From: Trebonia sp963843745
GTDB taxonomy: Bacteria > Actinomycetota > Actinomycetes > Streptosporangiales > Streptosporangiaceae
NCBI GenBank assembly: GCA_963843745.1
Contig: CAWJLP010000008.1
Location: 1 to 64,000, forward strand
Length of the DNA stretch: 64,000 nucleotides
Reading direction: 5' to 3'
A model generated the notes under the pieces. That model saw only the letters and a list, made by a program, of their open reading frames with translations, had not been told where the DNA came from and did no database searches. Shown piece by piece: positions 33,008 through 42,039 of this stretch (positions are counted from its first letter, which is position 1; every line of letters begins with the position of its first letter). Both the position numbers and the translations under genes were made by a program.

Positions 33008-34717
33008 GTGAAGATCCGGACTTTGCTGACCGCCGGCGCTGCCGCCGCGGTCGCTACCGCCGCCGCCCTCGCGGCGCCCAGTATCGCGAGCGCGGCCAAC
33101 GGCCCCGCACCTGCCATCAACGTCGTGCAGCCCGCCTCCCCGGCCTCCTTCGACAGCAGCTCGGGCACGGTGGCCACTGGCACCGTCTCCGGCCTGATCC
33201 CTGCGCGCGGGAGCAGCCTCAAGAAGAAGGCGGCGCTCGCGCCGGCCAGCGGCGGCACCAGCCACGCGGCCGCCGCCGTGCCCTGCACCGAACCCGACTG
33301 CAACCTGCCCTACGGCGGCGGCCCGGTGCAGCACACGCCGCACGTGTACCTCGTCTTCTGGGGTCCGAAGTGGGGGACCTCGGCCTACACCGCCGCCAAG
33401 AACTACATGACCAGCTTCTTCACCGATCTCGGGAAGCCGACGGATTACTGGTCGACGACCGTGCAGCAGTACACGGACAAGACCGGCCACCCGACGTTCG
33501 GCAAGGGGCTGCTGGTCAGCACGTACTGGGATAATCACACCCCGGAGAAGTCGGTCAACGACATCAATCTCGGCACCGAGGCGGCAGCGGCCGTCAGCTG
33601 GCTGCACATTACTGACAGCAACGACGCCAACGTCGTCATCGCCGCGCAGCAGGGGACCTGCTTCGCCGGAGCCGCCGGCGCCAGCTTCGCCGGCAACTGC
33701 GGGACACCCCAGACGAGTGGCTACTGCGCCTTCCACGACTGGGACGTCAACGGGTCGAACTCCAGCCTCTACCTGCCGTGGGTCAACCTCCCCTACCAGC
33801 CCGACGCCGGGGTCGGCTGCGGCCAGACCTTCATCAACACGCCCGGCACGTACGACGGGTACAGCATCACCGGCGGGCACGAGGTGACGGAGGCGATCAC
33901 CGACCCGATCGGCAACGGCTGGCTGGACACGGCCGACAACGTCAGCGGCGGCGAAGTCGCCGACAAGTGCGCCTGGGGCGGCCAGCTCTGGAGCGAACCG
34001 GTGGGCAACGACCCGTACGGGAACGTCGCGCTCGGCGGCGGCACGTTCGCCATGCAGAGCCTGTGGAGCAACGCGGTCACCGGCTGCGTGCTGAACGGCG
34101 GCCTCGGGCTATCCGTCACCACGCCGGCTACCCAGACGGCCACCCTCGGCAAGGGCTTCAGCCTCAAGATCCAGGCCTCCATCAATGGCAACACGCCCTT
34201 GACGTACACGGCGTCCGGGCTGCCCGGCGGGCTGTCGATCAACAGGTCCACCGGCGTGATCAGCGGCACCCCCAACATCACGGCGGGCACGTTCACGTCC
34301 AAGGTCGTGGTGGCGTACTACGCCGGCTGGCACACGATCAGCTTCGGCTGGCAGGTGAGCTCTCCCACCGGGGAGATGAAGGGCTACTCCAGCAAGTGCC
34401 TCGGCGACTACAACGCCAGCACCACCGCGGGCAACAAGATCGTCATCTGGACCTGCACCGCCGGCGCCGCGCAGAACATCACCTTCGCGGCGAACACCGA
34501 GCTGCTCGTGGTCGGCGACTGCGTCACGGGCACGACGACCGCGTTCCTCGAGAAGTGCATTGGAGCCACCAGCCAGGAATGGACACGGCAGTCCAACGGC
34601 GAGTACGTGCTGAAGTCGAACGGCAGGTGCCTGACCGCGCCGTCCGCCAACAACGGCACCCAGCTGACGCTGGCGGCCTGCGAGAACACCGCGAACCAGC
34701 ACTGGGCGTGGCCGTAA
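33008..34717 (+). CDS. Secreted multidomain protein with putative zincin-like, Ig-like and ricin-type lectin domains
   Basis: A 569-residue exported protein. A Sec signal peptide (residues 1-30, ending SIASAAN) is followed by a ~320-residue domain containing HVYLVFWGPKW, TGHPTFGKGL and ITGGHEVTEAITDPIGNGW. HEVTEAITDP resembles the motif of EXORDIUM-like/putative zincin proteins, but the second metal His is not obvious. A putative Ig domain follows (LPGGLSINRSTGVISGTP, ~400-440), then a ricin-B-type lectin at the C-terminus (SSKCLGDYNAS, NGRCLTAPSANNGTQLTLAA, NTANQHWAW). The start is GTG 33008 with GGGAGAGA. It probably acts on or binds polysaccharide or protein outside the cell. Confidence 0.82.
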   Translation: MKIRTLLTAGAAAAVATAAALAAPSIASAANGPAPAINVVQPASPASFDSSSGTVATGTVSGLIPARGSSLKKKAALAPASGGTSHAAAAVPCTEPDCNLPYGGGPVQHTPHVYLVFWGPKWGTSAYTAAKNYMTSFFTDLGKPTDYWSTTVQQYTDKTGHPTFGKGLLVSTYWDNHTPEKSVNDINLGTEAAAAVSWLHITDSNDANVVIAAQQGTCFAGAAGASFAGNCGTPQTSGYCAFHDWDVNGSNSSLYLPWVNLPYQPDAGVGCGQTFINTPGTYDGYSITGGHEVTEAITDPIGNGWLDTADNVSGGEVADKCAWGGQLWSEPVGNDPYGNVALGGGTFAMQSLWSNAVTGCVLNGGLGLSVTTPATQTATLGKGFSLKIQASINGNTPLTYTASGLPGGLSINRSTGVISGTPNITAGTFTSKVVVAYYAGWHTISFGWQVSSPTGEMKGYSSKCLGDYNASTTAGNKIVIWTCTAGAAQNITFAANTELLVVGDCVTGTTTAFLEKCIGATSQEWTRQSNGEYVLKSNGRCLTAPSANNGTQLTLAACENTANQHWAWP

Positions 34718-34742
34718 CGGGCGCCCACTCCCCCGGATGGCC

Positions 34743-35939
34743 TCAGGACACGTTCACCCACACCGAGACGTGCACCGGCTCGAACGCCTGGTTAACGGTC
34801 GTGACCAGCTCGCGCTGCACCCCGGGCAGGTCCGCTGACGACCGCATCGCGTCGGCGAAGGCGGCCACGGTCGCCTCCGCGTCGTAGCGGGCCCGGTTGA
34901 AGCGCTTGTCGACGAGCCGCTGCGCCCACCTGCGCAGCGGGTTGAACAGCACCGCCGCGACCAGCGTCGAGGCCGCCACCGCGACCGATGAGGAAAACCG
35001 GAAAACATCCGTCGTGAGCAGCACGACGCCGATGTAGACGCCGACGATGAGCCCGGTGACCAGCGCGTAGGACACCGTCCTGCTGATCACCCTGTCGATC
35101 TCGTACAGCCGGAACTTGAGGATGCCGATCCCCAGGCTGATCGGCAGCGCGGCGATCCCGAACGCGAGCACGTCGGTGACGACCGGGCCGGTGAGCTGCA
35201 GGAGGGTCACCGCGAAGGTGATCACGAAGACGGCCGCCCCGGCGTACAGCCACTTGAGCTGGAGGCGGCGGTCGCCGCGGGACCTGCGGTACTTCGGGAT
35301 CTGGACGGCGAGCCAGACGAGCCAGGACAGGATCAGGGCGATGAAGCCGATGTTCTGGATGATGATCCAGAGGAGCCAGAGCGGCTGCGAGACAGGCGGG
35401 TTTTCGATGACCGAAGGGGTGCCGTCGGCGTCGACACGCAGGCCAGGTGAGGCGGCGACGGCCACCGAGGGCGCATACATCGCCAGCGCCCAGAGGATGC
35501 CGCCGGCGAACAGCAGCCCGCCGGCCCGCCGCCAGCGGCCGGAGGGCAGTTCCCCGTCGGGGAACAGCCACAGCAGCCCCGCGATGAAGACCATCCCCAT
35601 CGCCCACCCGGGCTCGAACGCGATCGCGACCCGCCCGAGGGGCAGCGACCCGTGATGCAGGTGGTAGTCCAGGATCGAGTAGCCGGTGCCGAGGGCCTGC
35701 GTAGTGAAGAAGAACCCGGCGCCGAGCATGAGCCAGCCCATCGGGTTGCGCGGCCGCCGGACCGCCACCAGCGTCCCGATCGCCACGGTGGGCACCAGCC
35801 CGCTCAGCCGCACCAGCTCAGTGATCGAGTAGTGAGTCAGCGCCATGACCACGATGGCGGCCACGTTGAACGCGAACACCAGCGTCCCGAGCACGATCGC
35901 CGTCCGCGGCGTGGCCAGTGATGACAGAACGCGCCGCAT
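34743..35939 (-). CDS. Kinase-less sensor-like membrane protein, paralogue 1
   Basis: A ~398-residue protein with about eight TM helices (residues ~10-300) and a cytosolic end FRLYEIDRVISRTVSYALVT, AAVLFNPLRRWAQRLVDKRF and NRARYDAEATVAAFADAMRS. This is the layout of the sensory N-terminal half of actinobacterial histidine kinases of the LiaS/NarX-like type, but the protein ends at VHVSVWVNVS, before any HisKA or ATPase domain. It is the last gene of the operon, two bases after its upstream paralogue. A signalling or adaptor role in the partner-switch operon is inferred. Confidence 0.82.
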   Translation of the reverse strand: MRRVLSSLATPRTAIVLGTLVFAFNVAAIVVMALTHYSITELVRLSGLVPTVAIGTLVAVRRPRNPMGWLMLGAGFFFTTQALGTGYSILDYHLHHGSLPLGRVAIAFEPGWAMGMVFIAGLLWLFPDGELPSGRWRRAGGLLFAGGILWALAMYAPSVAVAASPGLRVDADGTPSVIENPPVSQPLWLLWIIIQNIGFIALILSWLVWLAVQIPKYRRSRGDRRLQLKWLYAGAAVFVITFAVTLLQLTGPVVTDVLAFGIAALPISLGIGILKFRLYEIDRVISRTVSYALVTGLIVGVYIGVVLLTTDVFRFSSSVAVAASTLVAAVLFNPLRRWAQRLVDKRFNRARYDAEATVAAFADAMRSSADLPGVQRELVTTVNQAFEPVHVSVWVNVS

Positions 35940-35941
35940 GA

Positions 35942-37141
35942 TCAGGTCTCCCACATCCACACCGACAGGTGCTCGGGCTCCAGCGCCCGCTGCACGGTCC
36001 CGCCCAGGTCCGTCTGCACCGCATCGAAATCCACCGCGTCCTGCAGCCGGGCGGCGAACTCCGCCACGATCAGGTCCGCGTTGTAACGAGCGCGGTTGAA
36101 CCGGCGGTCGACGGCGTGCTGCACCCGCCGCCGCACCGGATTGAACGCGGCCGCCGCCGCCAGCGTCGACACCGCCACCGCCACCTCGGAAGAGAACCGC
36201 AGTTCCCGCGTCGCGAGCAGCACCAGGCCCGCGTACGCGCCGGCGAGCAGGGCCGTCACGATTCCGTAGGACACGGTGCGGGAGACGATCCTGTCGATGT
36301 CGTACAGCCGGTACCGCAGGATGCCCACCCCGATGGCGAGCGGCAGCGCGGAGAACCCGATGGCGATCCCGGCTTCCCAGAGGTCCGAGCTGGTTCCGAG
36401 GGACGGTATGCCGATCACGAGGAACACGCCCACGCCGCTGAGCAGCCATTTGATCTGCTGCCGCCGGTCGGTACCGGCGTGCCGCCAGGCCAGCACCTGG
36501 CGCACGATGGCGGCCACGCACAGCACGGCCACCCCGGCGAAGCCCGCGAGAGTGGCGCTAGTGGACAGCGGGGCGGCGATGACCGCCGTGCCGTCCGGAC
36601 TGATCCGCAGCCGATGGCCGAGCAGCCCGGCCACGATCCCGATCTCGTTCGCCGCGACGGCGTAGACCGCGAGCGCGAGGACGCAGGCGACAAGCCAGCG
36701 CCAGCGCCGTGACGGCAGCCGGCCATCAGGGAAGAGCAGCACGATCAGCGGCAGCATGAAGATGGCGAGCATCCCGATCTGGGCCGCCGCGAGCGCGACC
36801 GCGCCGAACGGAAGATGACGGTGCTGCGGGTACACGAGCATGGCATAGCCGCCGGCGCTTAGCGTGATCAGGAAGCACAAGGCCGTGCCAAGCAGCAGGT
36901 ATCCGATTGGGTTGCGGCGCTGGAAACGCGCCACGACCAGGCCCACCGCAGCCATGATCAGGAACATCAGTCCGAGCGCGAACCCGCCGATCGTCGACCC
37001 GGCCGACCCAGGACCTGTCTGCGAGCCGAGGTACGGGGCGGTGGCGAGCAGCGCCACCACAGCCACGGCCATGGCCAGGGCCGCCTTCGGCCAGGGAGGC
37101 CGCGACCGCGCCGCCCGCGTCGCCCGCGCGTCGCCCGTCAT
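35942..37141 (-). CDS. Kinase-less sensor-like membrane protein, paralogue 2
   Basis: A 399-residue paralogue of its neighbours with ~8 TM helices, LFPDGRLPSRRWRWL after helix 4, YRLYDIDRIVSRTVSYGIVT, and VQHAVDRRFNRARYNADLIV. It ends LEPEHLSVWMWET, again without a kinase domain. ATG 37141 overlaps the stop of the third paralogue (ATGA), showing translational coupling. The conserved LxxxxLSVW end in all three suggests a docking or regulatory tail. Confidence 0.85.
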   Translation of the reverse strand: MTGDARATRAARSRPPWPKAALAMAVAVVALLATAPYLGSQTGPGSAGSTIGGFALGLMFLIMAAVGLVVARFQRRNPIGYLLLGTALCFLITLSAGGYAMLVYPQHRHLPFGAVALAAAQIGMLAIFMLPLIVLLFPDGRLPSRRWRWLVACVLALAVYAVAANEIGIVAGLLGHRLRISPDGTAVIAAPLSTSATLAGFAGVAVLCVAAIVRQVLAWRHAGTDRRQQIKWLLSGVGVFLVIGIPSLGTSSDLWEAGIAIGFSALPLAIGVGILRYRLYDIDRIVSRTVSYGIVTALLAGAYAGLVLLATRELRFSSEVAVAVSTLAAAAAFNPVRRRVQHAVDRRFNRARYNADLIVAEFAARLQDAVDFDAVQTDLGGTVQRALEPEHLSVWMWET

Positions 37142-38375
37142 GACGTCATCTCCGCGATCCACAGCGACAGGTGCGCGGGCTCGAGCGCCTGCTGGACGGT
37201 CTCGCCCAGGTCGAGCGTGGTCGCATCCGGATCGGCCATGTCCTGCAGCCGGGCGGCGAAGGCTGCCACGATCAGGTCCGCGTCGTAGCGGGCGCGGTTG
37301 AACCGGCGGTCGACGGCATGCTGCACCCACCGACGCACCGGGTGAACGCGGCCGCCGCCGCCAGCGTCGACACCGCCACCGCGACCTCGGAAGAGAACCG
37401 CAGCTCCCGCGTCGCCAGCAGCACCAGGCCCACATACGCCCCGGCGAGCAGCGCGGTGACTGCACCGTAGGCGAGCGTGCGGCTGATGAGGCGGTCGATG
37501 TCGTATAGCCGGTATCGCAAGACGGCCACGCCGATGCCAATCGGCAGCGCCGCCACCAGCGCGAAGCCGATGCCGCCCACCGCGCCAAGGAAGCCGGTGG
37601 TGCTGCCGAGCGCGATCGACAGGCCCAGCCCCGGCATGGCGACAGCGGTGCCGCTCAGCAGCCACTTGAGCTGCTGACGCCGTTCCCCAGTGGACCGCCT
37701 GAACCGTACCGCCTGCCCGGCGAGCGAGCCGATCGCGATGGCTATCAGCAGCGCGAAGAACACGATCTGGACGATGCCCCACCATTCGGTGTCACCGTGC
37801 GGGCTGCCGATGCTCACCAGGTTCCCGCTCGCGTCGACCCGGACGTCGCCCGCGGCGATGGCGCCGATCGTGATCGCCACGGCACCGCCCGCCCAGACCG
37901 CGCCGATCGCCAGGTAGACCCGCAGGATCCAGCGCAGCCGCGGCGACGGCAGCCTCCCGTCGGGAAACAGCAAGACGGTGAGCCCGAACGAGACGATGCC
38001 CGGCGCCCAGCTCGGCTGCAGCACCAGCGCGACGGCGCCGAGCGGCAGGTGGTGCCCGAGCCGGTAATCCAGTTCGGCGTAGTACGCGGCGGCGAAGTTG
38101 AGCGCGACCAGCGCGCTGCCGCCCAGCAGCAGCCACCCCATGGCGTTGCGCGGCTGGCGGAGTGCGACGAGCAGGCCCACCACCGCGAACGCGAGCTCGA
38201 CCAGCGTGGAGGCGACGATCTGGGGGTTGAGCTGGCCGGCCATGCTGGCCAGCGGGAACGTGGCCACCATCACGGCGAGCGCCAGGCAGCCGATTCCGGC
38301 GGCGAGCACCGCGGGCCAGCGAGCGAACGGCGCGGCCGGTTGCAAAGGCTGCGCCGTTCTCCCCGCTACCGTCAT
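37138..38375 (-). pseudogene. Kinase-less sensor-like membrane protein, paralogue 3, with one-base frameshift
   Basis: ATG 38375 opens a full-length N-terminal TM region (ASTLVELAFAVVGLLVALRQ, LLFPDGRLPSPRLRWILRVY, YRLYDIDRLISRTLAYGAVT). The frame is lost at AAAAAF near 37341. In the next frame the expected HAVDRRFNRARYDADLIVAA and LEPAHLSLWIAEMTS follow to a stop at 37138. Compared with paralogue 2 (around 36140), one base is missing in the run before TGAACGCGG. It is either a recent pseudogene or a sequencing error. The ATGA overlaps at both ends show it was a working operon member. Confidence 0.85.
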
Positions 38376-39247
38376 CTTTCATTCCGAACGGGCGCGGCCT
38401 GCTCCTCCCGCGTCGCGCTGCTGCCTCTGCGCGCGACACGGACGAGGCCGGTCACCGGGGCCGCGATCGTCTGCAGCACGCTGCGCACCATGGAGTTGTG
38501 CCAGACGCTGCCGGCGTGCCGCCACTGCCGCTTCTTGTCGACACAGCTGTTCTCGGCGGTGATCGGCGCGTCAGGCACGCCGAGCCGGTCGCCGAGCGCC
38601 CGCAGCGTCGCGATCCAGAACTTGTCCTCCTTCCGGTGCCCGCCGAGCGTCATGCCGATCTCGTAGATCGGGTCGCTGGCCCGCATCAGCACCTGCGCCT
38701 GCACGACGGTGCCGTCGCCGGCGCTCTCGGCGGAGAAGGTGATCCAGCCGGCGAACATGTGCCCCTGCGGGGTCATCAGCGTGAAGGACTCGGTGTCGGC
38801 GTAGAGGACGAAGACCCCGGTCGACAGCTTCACCCCGCCGCCGACGGCCAGGTCCAGCAGCGCGACATCGCCCGGGTTGATGCCGGTCAGCGCGCCGGCG
38901 AAGCGGTTGCCCGTGGGCCAGAAGTCAGGGAAGTTCGACCGCCACAAGGCGATCGCCGCGGCCGGCTCGATCGCGTCCCCGACCTCCATCCGGTAGGTCT
39001 TCTGCCACATCTTGCCGAAGCCCTGCACCGGGCCCGTCAGCCGGCGTCCCGCGACGTTGGTGCCGCGCACCCCCGCCCGCTGGTCCACCGCGAGCCTGTC
39101 GACCTTCGCGGCCCAGCTCTGCGCGTCCCGCGGCGCCGGGGCGCCCCGCGGCGGCGCGTGGCCGGGTGGCGACGCCGCCGCCTCACGGTGGCTGAGTCCG
39201 ATCTGCTCCGCCGACGCGGCGCGGTCCGGGCCTGCTAGTTCAGTCAT
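38372..39247 (-). CDS. Uncharacterised soluble protein (DUF1990-like segments)
   Basis: A 291-residue protein. A Pro/Ala-rich N-terminus (~50 residues) leads into a globular domain with FPDFWPTGNRFAGALTGINP, LYADTESFTLMTPQGHMFAG and TLGGHRKEDKFWIATLRALG. The last two blocks recall DUF1990/SRPBCC-type proteins but I am not certain. The final ~20 residues are basic. It lies 25 bases after a STAS gene and overlaps the next gene by four bases, so it belongs to the partner-switch operon. Confidence 0.75.
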   Translation of the reverse strand: MTELAGPDRAASAEQIGLSHREAAASPPGHAPPRGAPAPRDAQSWAAKVDRLAVDQRAGVRGTNVAGRRLTGPVQGFGKMWQKTYRMEVGDAIEPAAAIALWRSNFPDFWPTGNRFAGALTGINPGDVALLDLAVGGGVKLSTGVFVLYADTESFTLMTPQGHMFAGWITFSAESAGDGTVVQAQVLMRASDPIYEIGMTLGGHRKEDKFWIATLRALGDRLGVPDAPITAENSCVDKKRQWRHAGSVWHNSMVRSVLQTIAAPVTGLVRVARRGSSATREEQAAPVRNER

Positions 39248-39272
39248 GACAGCCCCTCGATTCTTACTTTTG

Positions 39273-39629
39273 TTACTTTGCGGCGCCGACCAGCGCCGAC
39301 TCCTCGCTGTCGTAGATGGTGATGGCCTCGTCGAGCCTGGTCAGCTCGAAGATCTCCCGGTAGTGGTCGCTCAGCCCGATGGCGGCGAGCTCCTGGCGCT
39401 GCCGGTTCGCGCGGACGAGCAGCGTCACGAGCATGCCGATGCCGCCGCTGTTCATGTACTCGAGTCCCGCGAAGTTCAGCACCAGCTTGCTCGCCGACGC
39501 GCCGCCGGCGGCCTCGTAGGCCGACATCAGCACCGGCTCGCACGCGGCGGTCACGTCGCCCTTGATATCGACGATGGCAACGCTGTCGCCCACCCGGCGA
39601 ACGTCCATCGAGAGTGCGGGAACGCTCAT
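39273..39629 (-). CDS. STAS-domain anti-sigma factor antagonist (RsbV/SpoIIAA-like), copy 1
   Basis: A 118-residue single STAS domain: VAIVDIKGDVTAACEPVLMS, LVLNFAGLEYMNSGGIGMLV and ELTRLDEAITIYDSEESAL. The serine in NSGGIG sits at the position phosphorylated by RsbW/SpoIIAB-type kinases, so the switch residue is present. A GGGGAGAG site precedes ATG 39629. It should bind the kinase encoded upstream when unphosphorylated, freeing a sigma factor or another target. Confidence 0.9.
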   Translation of the reverse strand: MSVPALSMDVRRVGDSVAIVDIKGDVTAACEPVLMSAYEAAGGASASKLVLNFAGLEYMNSGGIGMLVTLLVRANRQRQELAAIGLSDHYREIFELTRLDEAITIYDSEESALVGAAK

Positions 39630-39702
39630 CTGTCTCTCCCCTTACAGTGGTCCCTTGGTCCTGCAGTGATGTGCGGTGAATTCCGCGCCGCCGTCGGTCC
39701 CG

Positions 39703-40065
39703 TCAGGCGGCAGGTCCTGTTAGCTGACTGACGGCGTGATCGAGGTCGGGAAAGAGCTCGATGAAATCCGACAGCCTGGTGATATCGAAGATCTCGCGGT
39801 AGTGCGCGGACAGGCCGCTGGCGACGACCTTCCTGCGCTCGGCCCTGGCGCGGGCGAGGATGCTCACGATCAGCGCGATCCCGGTGGAGTTGATGTAGAC
39901 GACCGAGGCGAAGTCGAGCACGACGACGCCCACATCGGTGCCCGTCACCGCGGCCTGATAGGCCGCTGTCAGGACATCGGCGGCGGTCCCGTCGACCTCG
40001 CCCGTCAGTTCGATCACCGCCGCGCCCGGCATCGTGCGGGTCGTGGCCTCACACCTGCTCGTCAT
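39703..40065 (-). CDS. STAS-domain anti-sigma factor antagonist, copy 2
   Basis: A 120-residue STAS protein: AAVIELTGEVDGTAADVLTA, VVLDFASVVYINSTGIALIV and IFDITRLSDFIELFPDLDHA. The phosphoacceptor Ser is in NSTGI. AAGGAG precedes ATG 40065, and the start lies inside the end of the kinase gene (17-base overlap). Two antagonists behind one kinase suggest either sequential inputs or one antagonist serving another target. Confidence 0.9.
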   Translation of the reverse strand: MTSRCEATTRTMPGAAVIELTGEVDGTAADVLTAAYQAAVTGTDVGVVVLDFASVVYINSTGIALIVSILARARAERRKVVASGLSAHYREIFDITRLSDFIELFPDLDHAVSQLTGPAA

Positions 40066-40534
40066 GTTCAGCTCCTTCAGGTGCGCTGGTTCGCATGGTC
40101 AGCCACACGGTGTGCCGCTGGCCATCGGTTGTTACTTCCATCGCGTCGACCATGTTGCGGATGAGGAACAGCCCCCAGCCGCGCGGGCTCTGCGCGCCCG
40201 CCAGCTTCTTGACCAGGTCCGGCTCCTCCGCATTGGACGCCGGGTCCTGGACAGGGGCACCGCCCTGGTCGCTGATCGCCACGGTGATCTCGTCGCCGGT
40301 CTGGATGATTTCCACGTCGACGGGGATCTCCGCGTGGTTCTTGTTGCCGTGCTCGATCGCGTTCATGGTGGCCTCGGCGACCGCGGTCTTGAGGCGTTCG
40401 AGCCGCTCGGCGGAGATGCCGGCCGAGGAGGCGGTCTCGGCTACCCGGCTGATCGCGAGGCGCTCGTTGCCTGGTTCGCTGGCGAGAGCGAACGCGTCCA
40501 GCCGCCGGGGCGCGGGCTGGGCTAGTGATGTCAT
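40049..40534 (-). CDS. RsbW-like serine kinase / anti-sigma ATPase
   Basis: A 161-residue GHKL ATPase. N box is AVAEATMNAIEHGNKNH, G1 is VAISDQGGAP and G2 is SPRGWGLFLIRNMVDAMEV. These bind ATP, and such proteins phosphorylate STAS antagonists and sequester sigma factors. No SigB/SigF-type sigma gene is in the window, so its target lies elsewhere. The start overlaps the phosphatase stop by four bases (ATGA). The catalytic residues appear complete. Confidence 0.9.
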   Translation of the reverse strand: MTSLAQPAPRRLDAFALASEPGNERLAISRVAETASSAGISAERLERLKTAVAEATMNAIEHGNKNHAEIPVDVEIIQTGDEITVAISDQGGAPVQDPASNAEEPDLVKKLAGAQSPRGWGLFLIRNMVDAMEVTTDGQRHTVWLTMRTSAPEGAEHDEQV

Positions 40535-41895
40535 GAATCGCCTCCTTCGCTGACGGCGCGGGGCCACGCCGACGGCGAGCGCTGGAGTGACACCAGGGTG
40601 ATGTCGTCTTCCTGTTCGTAATCGGTTCCCGTGAAGCCGCGGAGCTCGGTCAGGCACAGGTCGATGAGCGACTCACCGGAAACTCCCTTGCCGACCAGCC
40701 CCGCGACGCGCGGGAAGCCGAACATCTCCCGTTCGGGCCCGTGGGCTTCCGCCAGGCCGTCGCTGTGCAGCAGCGCGCAGTCGCCCGGCTCGAACTGGAA
40801 GGCCTTCTCCTCGTACGCCATGCCCTGCATCAGCCCGAGCGGCATGCCGCGGGCCCGCAGCTCGGCCACGCCGTCGCGGGTCCGCACGTAGGGGACGTCG
40901 TGTCCCGCGTTGGCGAACACCGCCGCGCCGCTGACCGGATCGAGCACCAGGGCCAGGCAGGTGACGAACATGTGCGCGGGGATGTCGGCGCACAGCATGT
41001 CGTTGACGTGACCGAGCACCGCGCCAGGGGAGATCAGCCGGGGGGCCGCGTCCCTGAGCAGCGCGTGCGTGCTCGCCATGACGAGTGCGGCCGGCACGCC
41101 CTTGTCCGTCACGTCGCCGACGACGAACATGACCCGGCCGTCCGGCAGCTCGATGAAGTCGTAGAAGTCTCCGCCGACGGTCCTGGCCGGGCGGTAGAAC
41201 GCGGCCACATGCCAGGACGGCAGCTCGGGCAGGCTCTTCGGCAGGAACTGCTGCTGGATGAGCTGGGCGACCTTCAGCTCCTGCTCGATGCGCTCGCGGT
41301 TCCTGGCCTCCGCCTCCTGCTGGCGCACGAGCTGGCCGACCCGCATCGCGGGAGCGGCGTAGCCGGCCAGCGAGTTCAGCAGCCGCAGGTCGTCGGAGGA
41401 GTAACCGCGCTCCGACATGCGCGGGCCCAGGCTGAGCAGGCCTACCAGGCTGCCCGACGAGATCAGCGGGACGACAAGCACGACCCCGGCGGCCTGCAGT
41501 GCCTTCAGCGCCGGAGAGGCGAGCCGCAAGTTGGTGATGTCGACCGCGCCGGCCGCGCTGAGCAGGTAGCCCACCAGCGGATCGTTCGCGACCAGGTCCA
41601 GGTCGATCCCGGTCGGCACGACCCGCGGCGCCGGCGCCTCGCCGGGCGTCCCGGCCGGCGACCTGCGGTGCAGCAGCCCGCGCACCCGCGGCCGGCCGGC
41701 GCGCTCCCCTGGCTCCGCGCGCTCCTCGCGCCGGCCGGCGCTGCCATCGTCGGCGGCGCGGCTGCCGTCCCAGCCCGCCCCGCTCGTTTCCTCAAGCTCG
41801 CCAGCAGGGTCCTGCCAGGCGGTATCCGGCGCAGTGGCTTCCTGGGGCCCCTGCGCTGTCTCGCTGGCCCGCTGTCCCTCCGTGCGCTGCGGCAT
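40531..41895 (-). CDS. PP2C-type phosphatase with GAF-like domain (RsbU/SpoIIE-like)
   Basis: A 454-residue protein. An acidic, disordered N-terminus (~100 residues) is followed by a GAF-like sensor (LKALQAAGVVLVVPLISSGS to MRVGQLVRQQ, ~125-215), a coiled linker (QQEAEARNRERIEQELKVAQ), and a SpoIIE-type PP2C domain. That domain carries GGDFYDFIELPDGRVMFVVG, DVTDKGVPAALVMASTHALL, FANAGHDVPY, HSDGLAEA and YEQEDDITLVSL, so all metal-binding Asp residues are present. It should dephosphorylate the STAS proteins. ATG 41895 has GGAGAA upstream. It is the first gene of the operon. Confidence 0.92.
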   Translation of the reverse strand: MPQRTEGQRASETAQGPQEATAPDTAWQDPAGELEETSGAGWDGSRAADDGSAGRREERAEPGERAGRPRVRGLLHRRSPAGTPGEAPAPRVVPTGIDLDLVANDPLVGYLLSAAGAVDITNLRLASPALKALQAAGVVLVVPLISSGSLVGLLSLGPRMSERGYSSDDLRLLNSLAGYAAPAMRVGQLVRQQEAEARNRERIEQELKVAQLIQQQFLPKSLPELPSWHVAAFYRPARTVGGDFYDFIELPDGRVMFVVGDVTDKGVPAALVMASTHALLRDAAPRLISPGAVLGHVNDMLCADIPAHMFVTCLALVLDPVSGAAVFANAGHDVPYVRTRDGVAELRARGMPLGLMQGMAYEEKAFQFEPGDCALLHSDGLAEAHGPEREMFGFPRVAGLVGKGVSGESLIDLCLTELRGFTGTDYEQEDDITLVSLQRSPSAWPRAVSEGGDS

Positions 41896-41957
41896 ATGAT
41901 TCTCCGGATCGTGGCGAATTCCGACGAGATCAGCGTAGAAAGAAGGCGGTACGGGAT

Positions 41958-42008
41958 CGTTACGGAAAGCGTGATCGTGTGAGGAACTTTCACGAATTAC
42001 CGTTACGG
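41958..42008. promoter_or_regulatory. Paired 8-bp direct repeats in the divergent intergenic region
   Basis: CGTTACGG occurs at 41958-41965 and 42001-42008, 43 bases apart (about four helical turns). The second copy sits in a wider dyad, TTACCGTTACGGTGA. They lie between the phosphatase operon (start 41895) and the AfsR-like gene (start 42040), where SARP/AfsR-type regulators usually bind direct repeats. Confidence 0.55.
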
Positions 42009-42039
42009 TGATAATGCGGTCCAGGGTGGGGGGGAACGC

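Noticed and set aside
34743..36521. 592-residue reading of sensor paralogue 1
   Set aside because: The first ~190 residues are an Arg-rich shadow of paralogue 2; the natural start at 35939 follows its stop directly.
40741..41982. 413-residue plus-strand frame over the PP2C gene
   Set aside because: Shadow frame; the minus strand carries all PP2C catalytic motifs.
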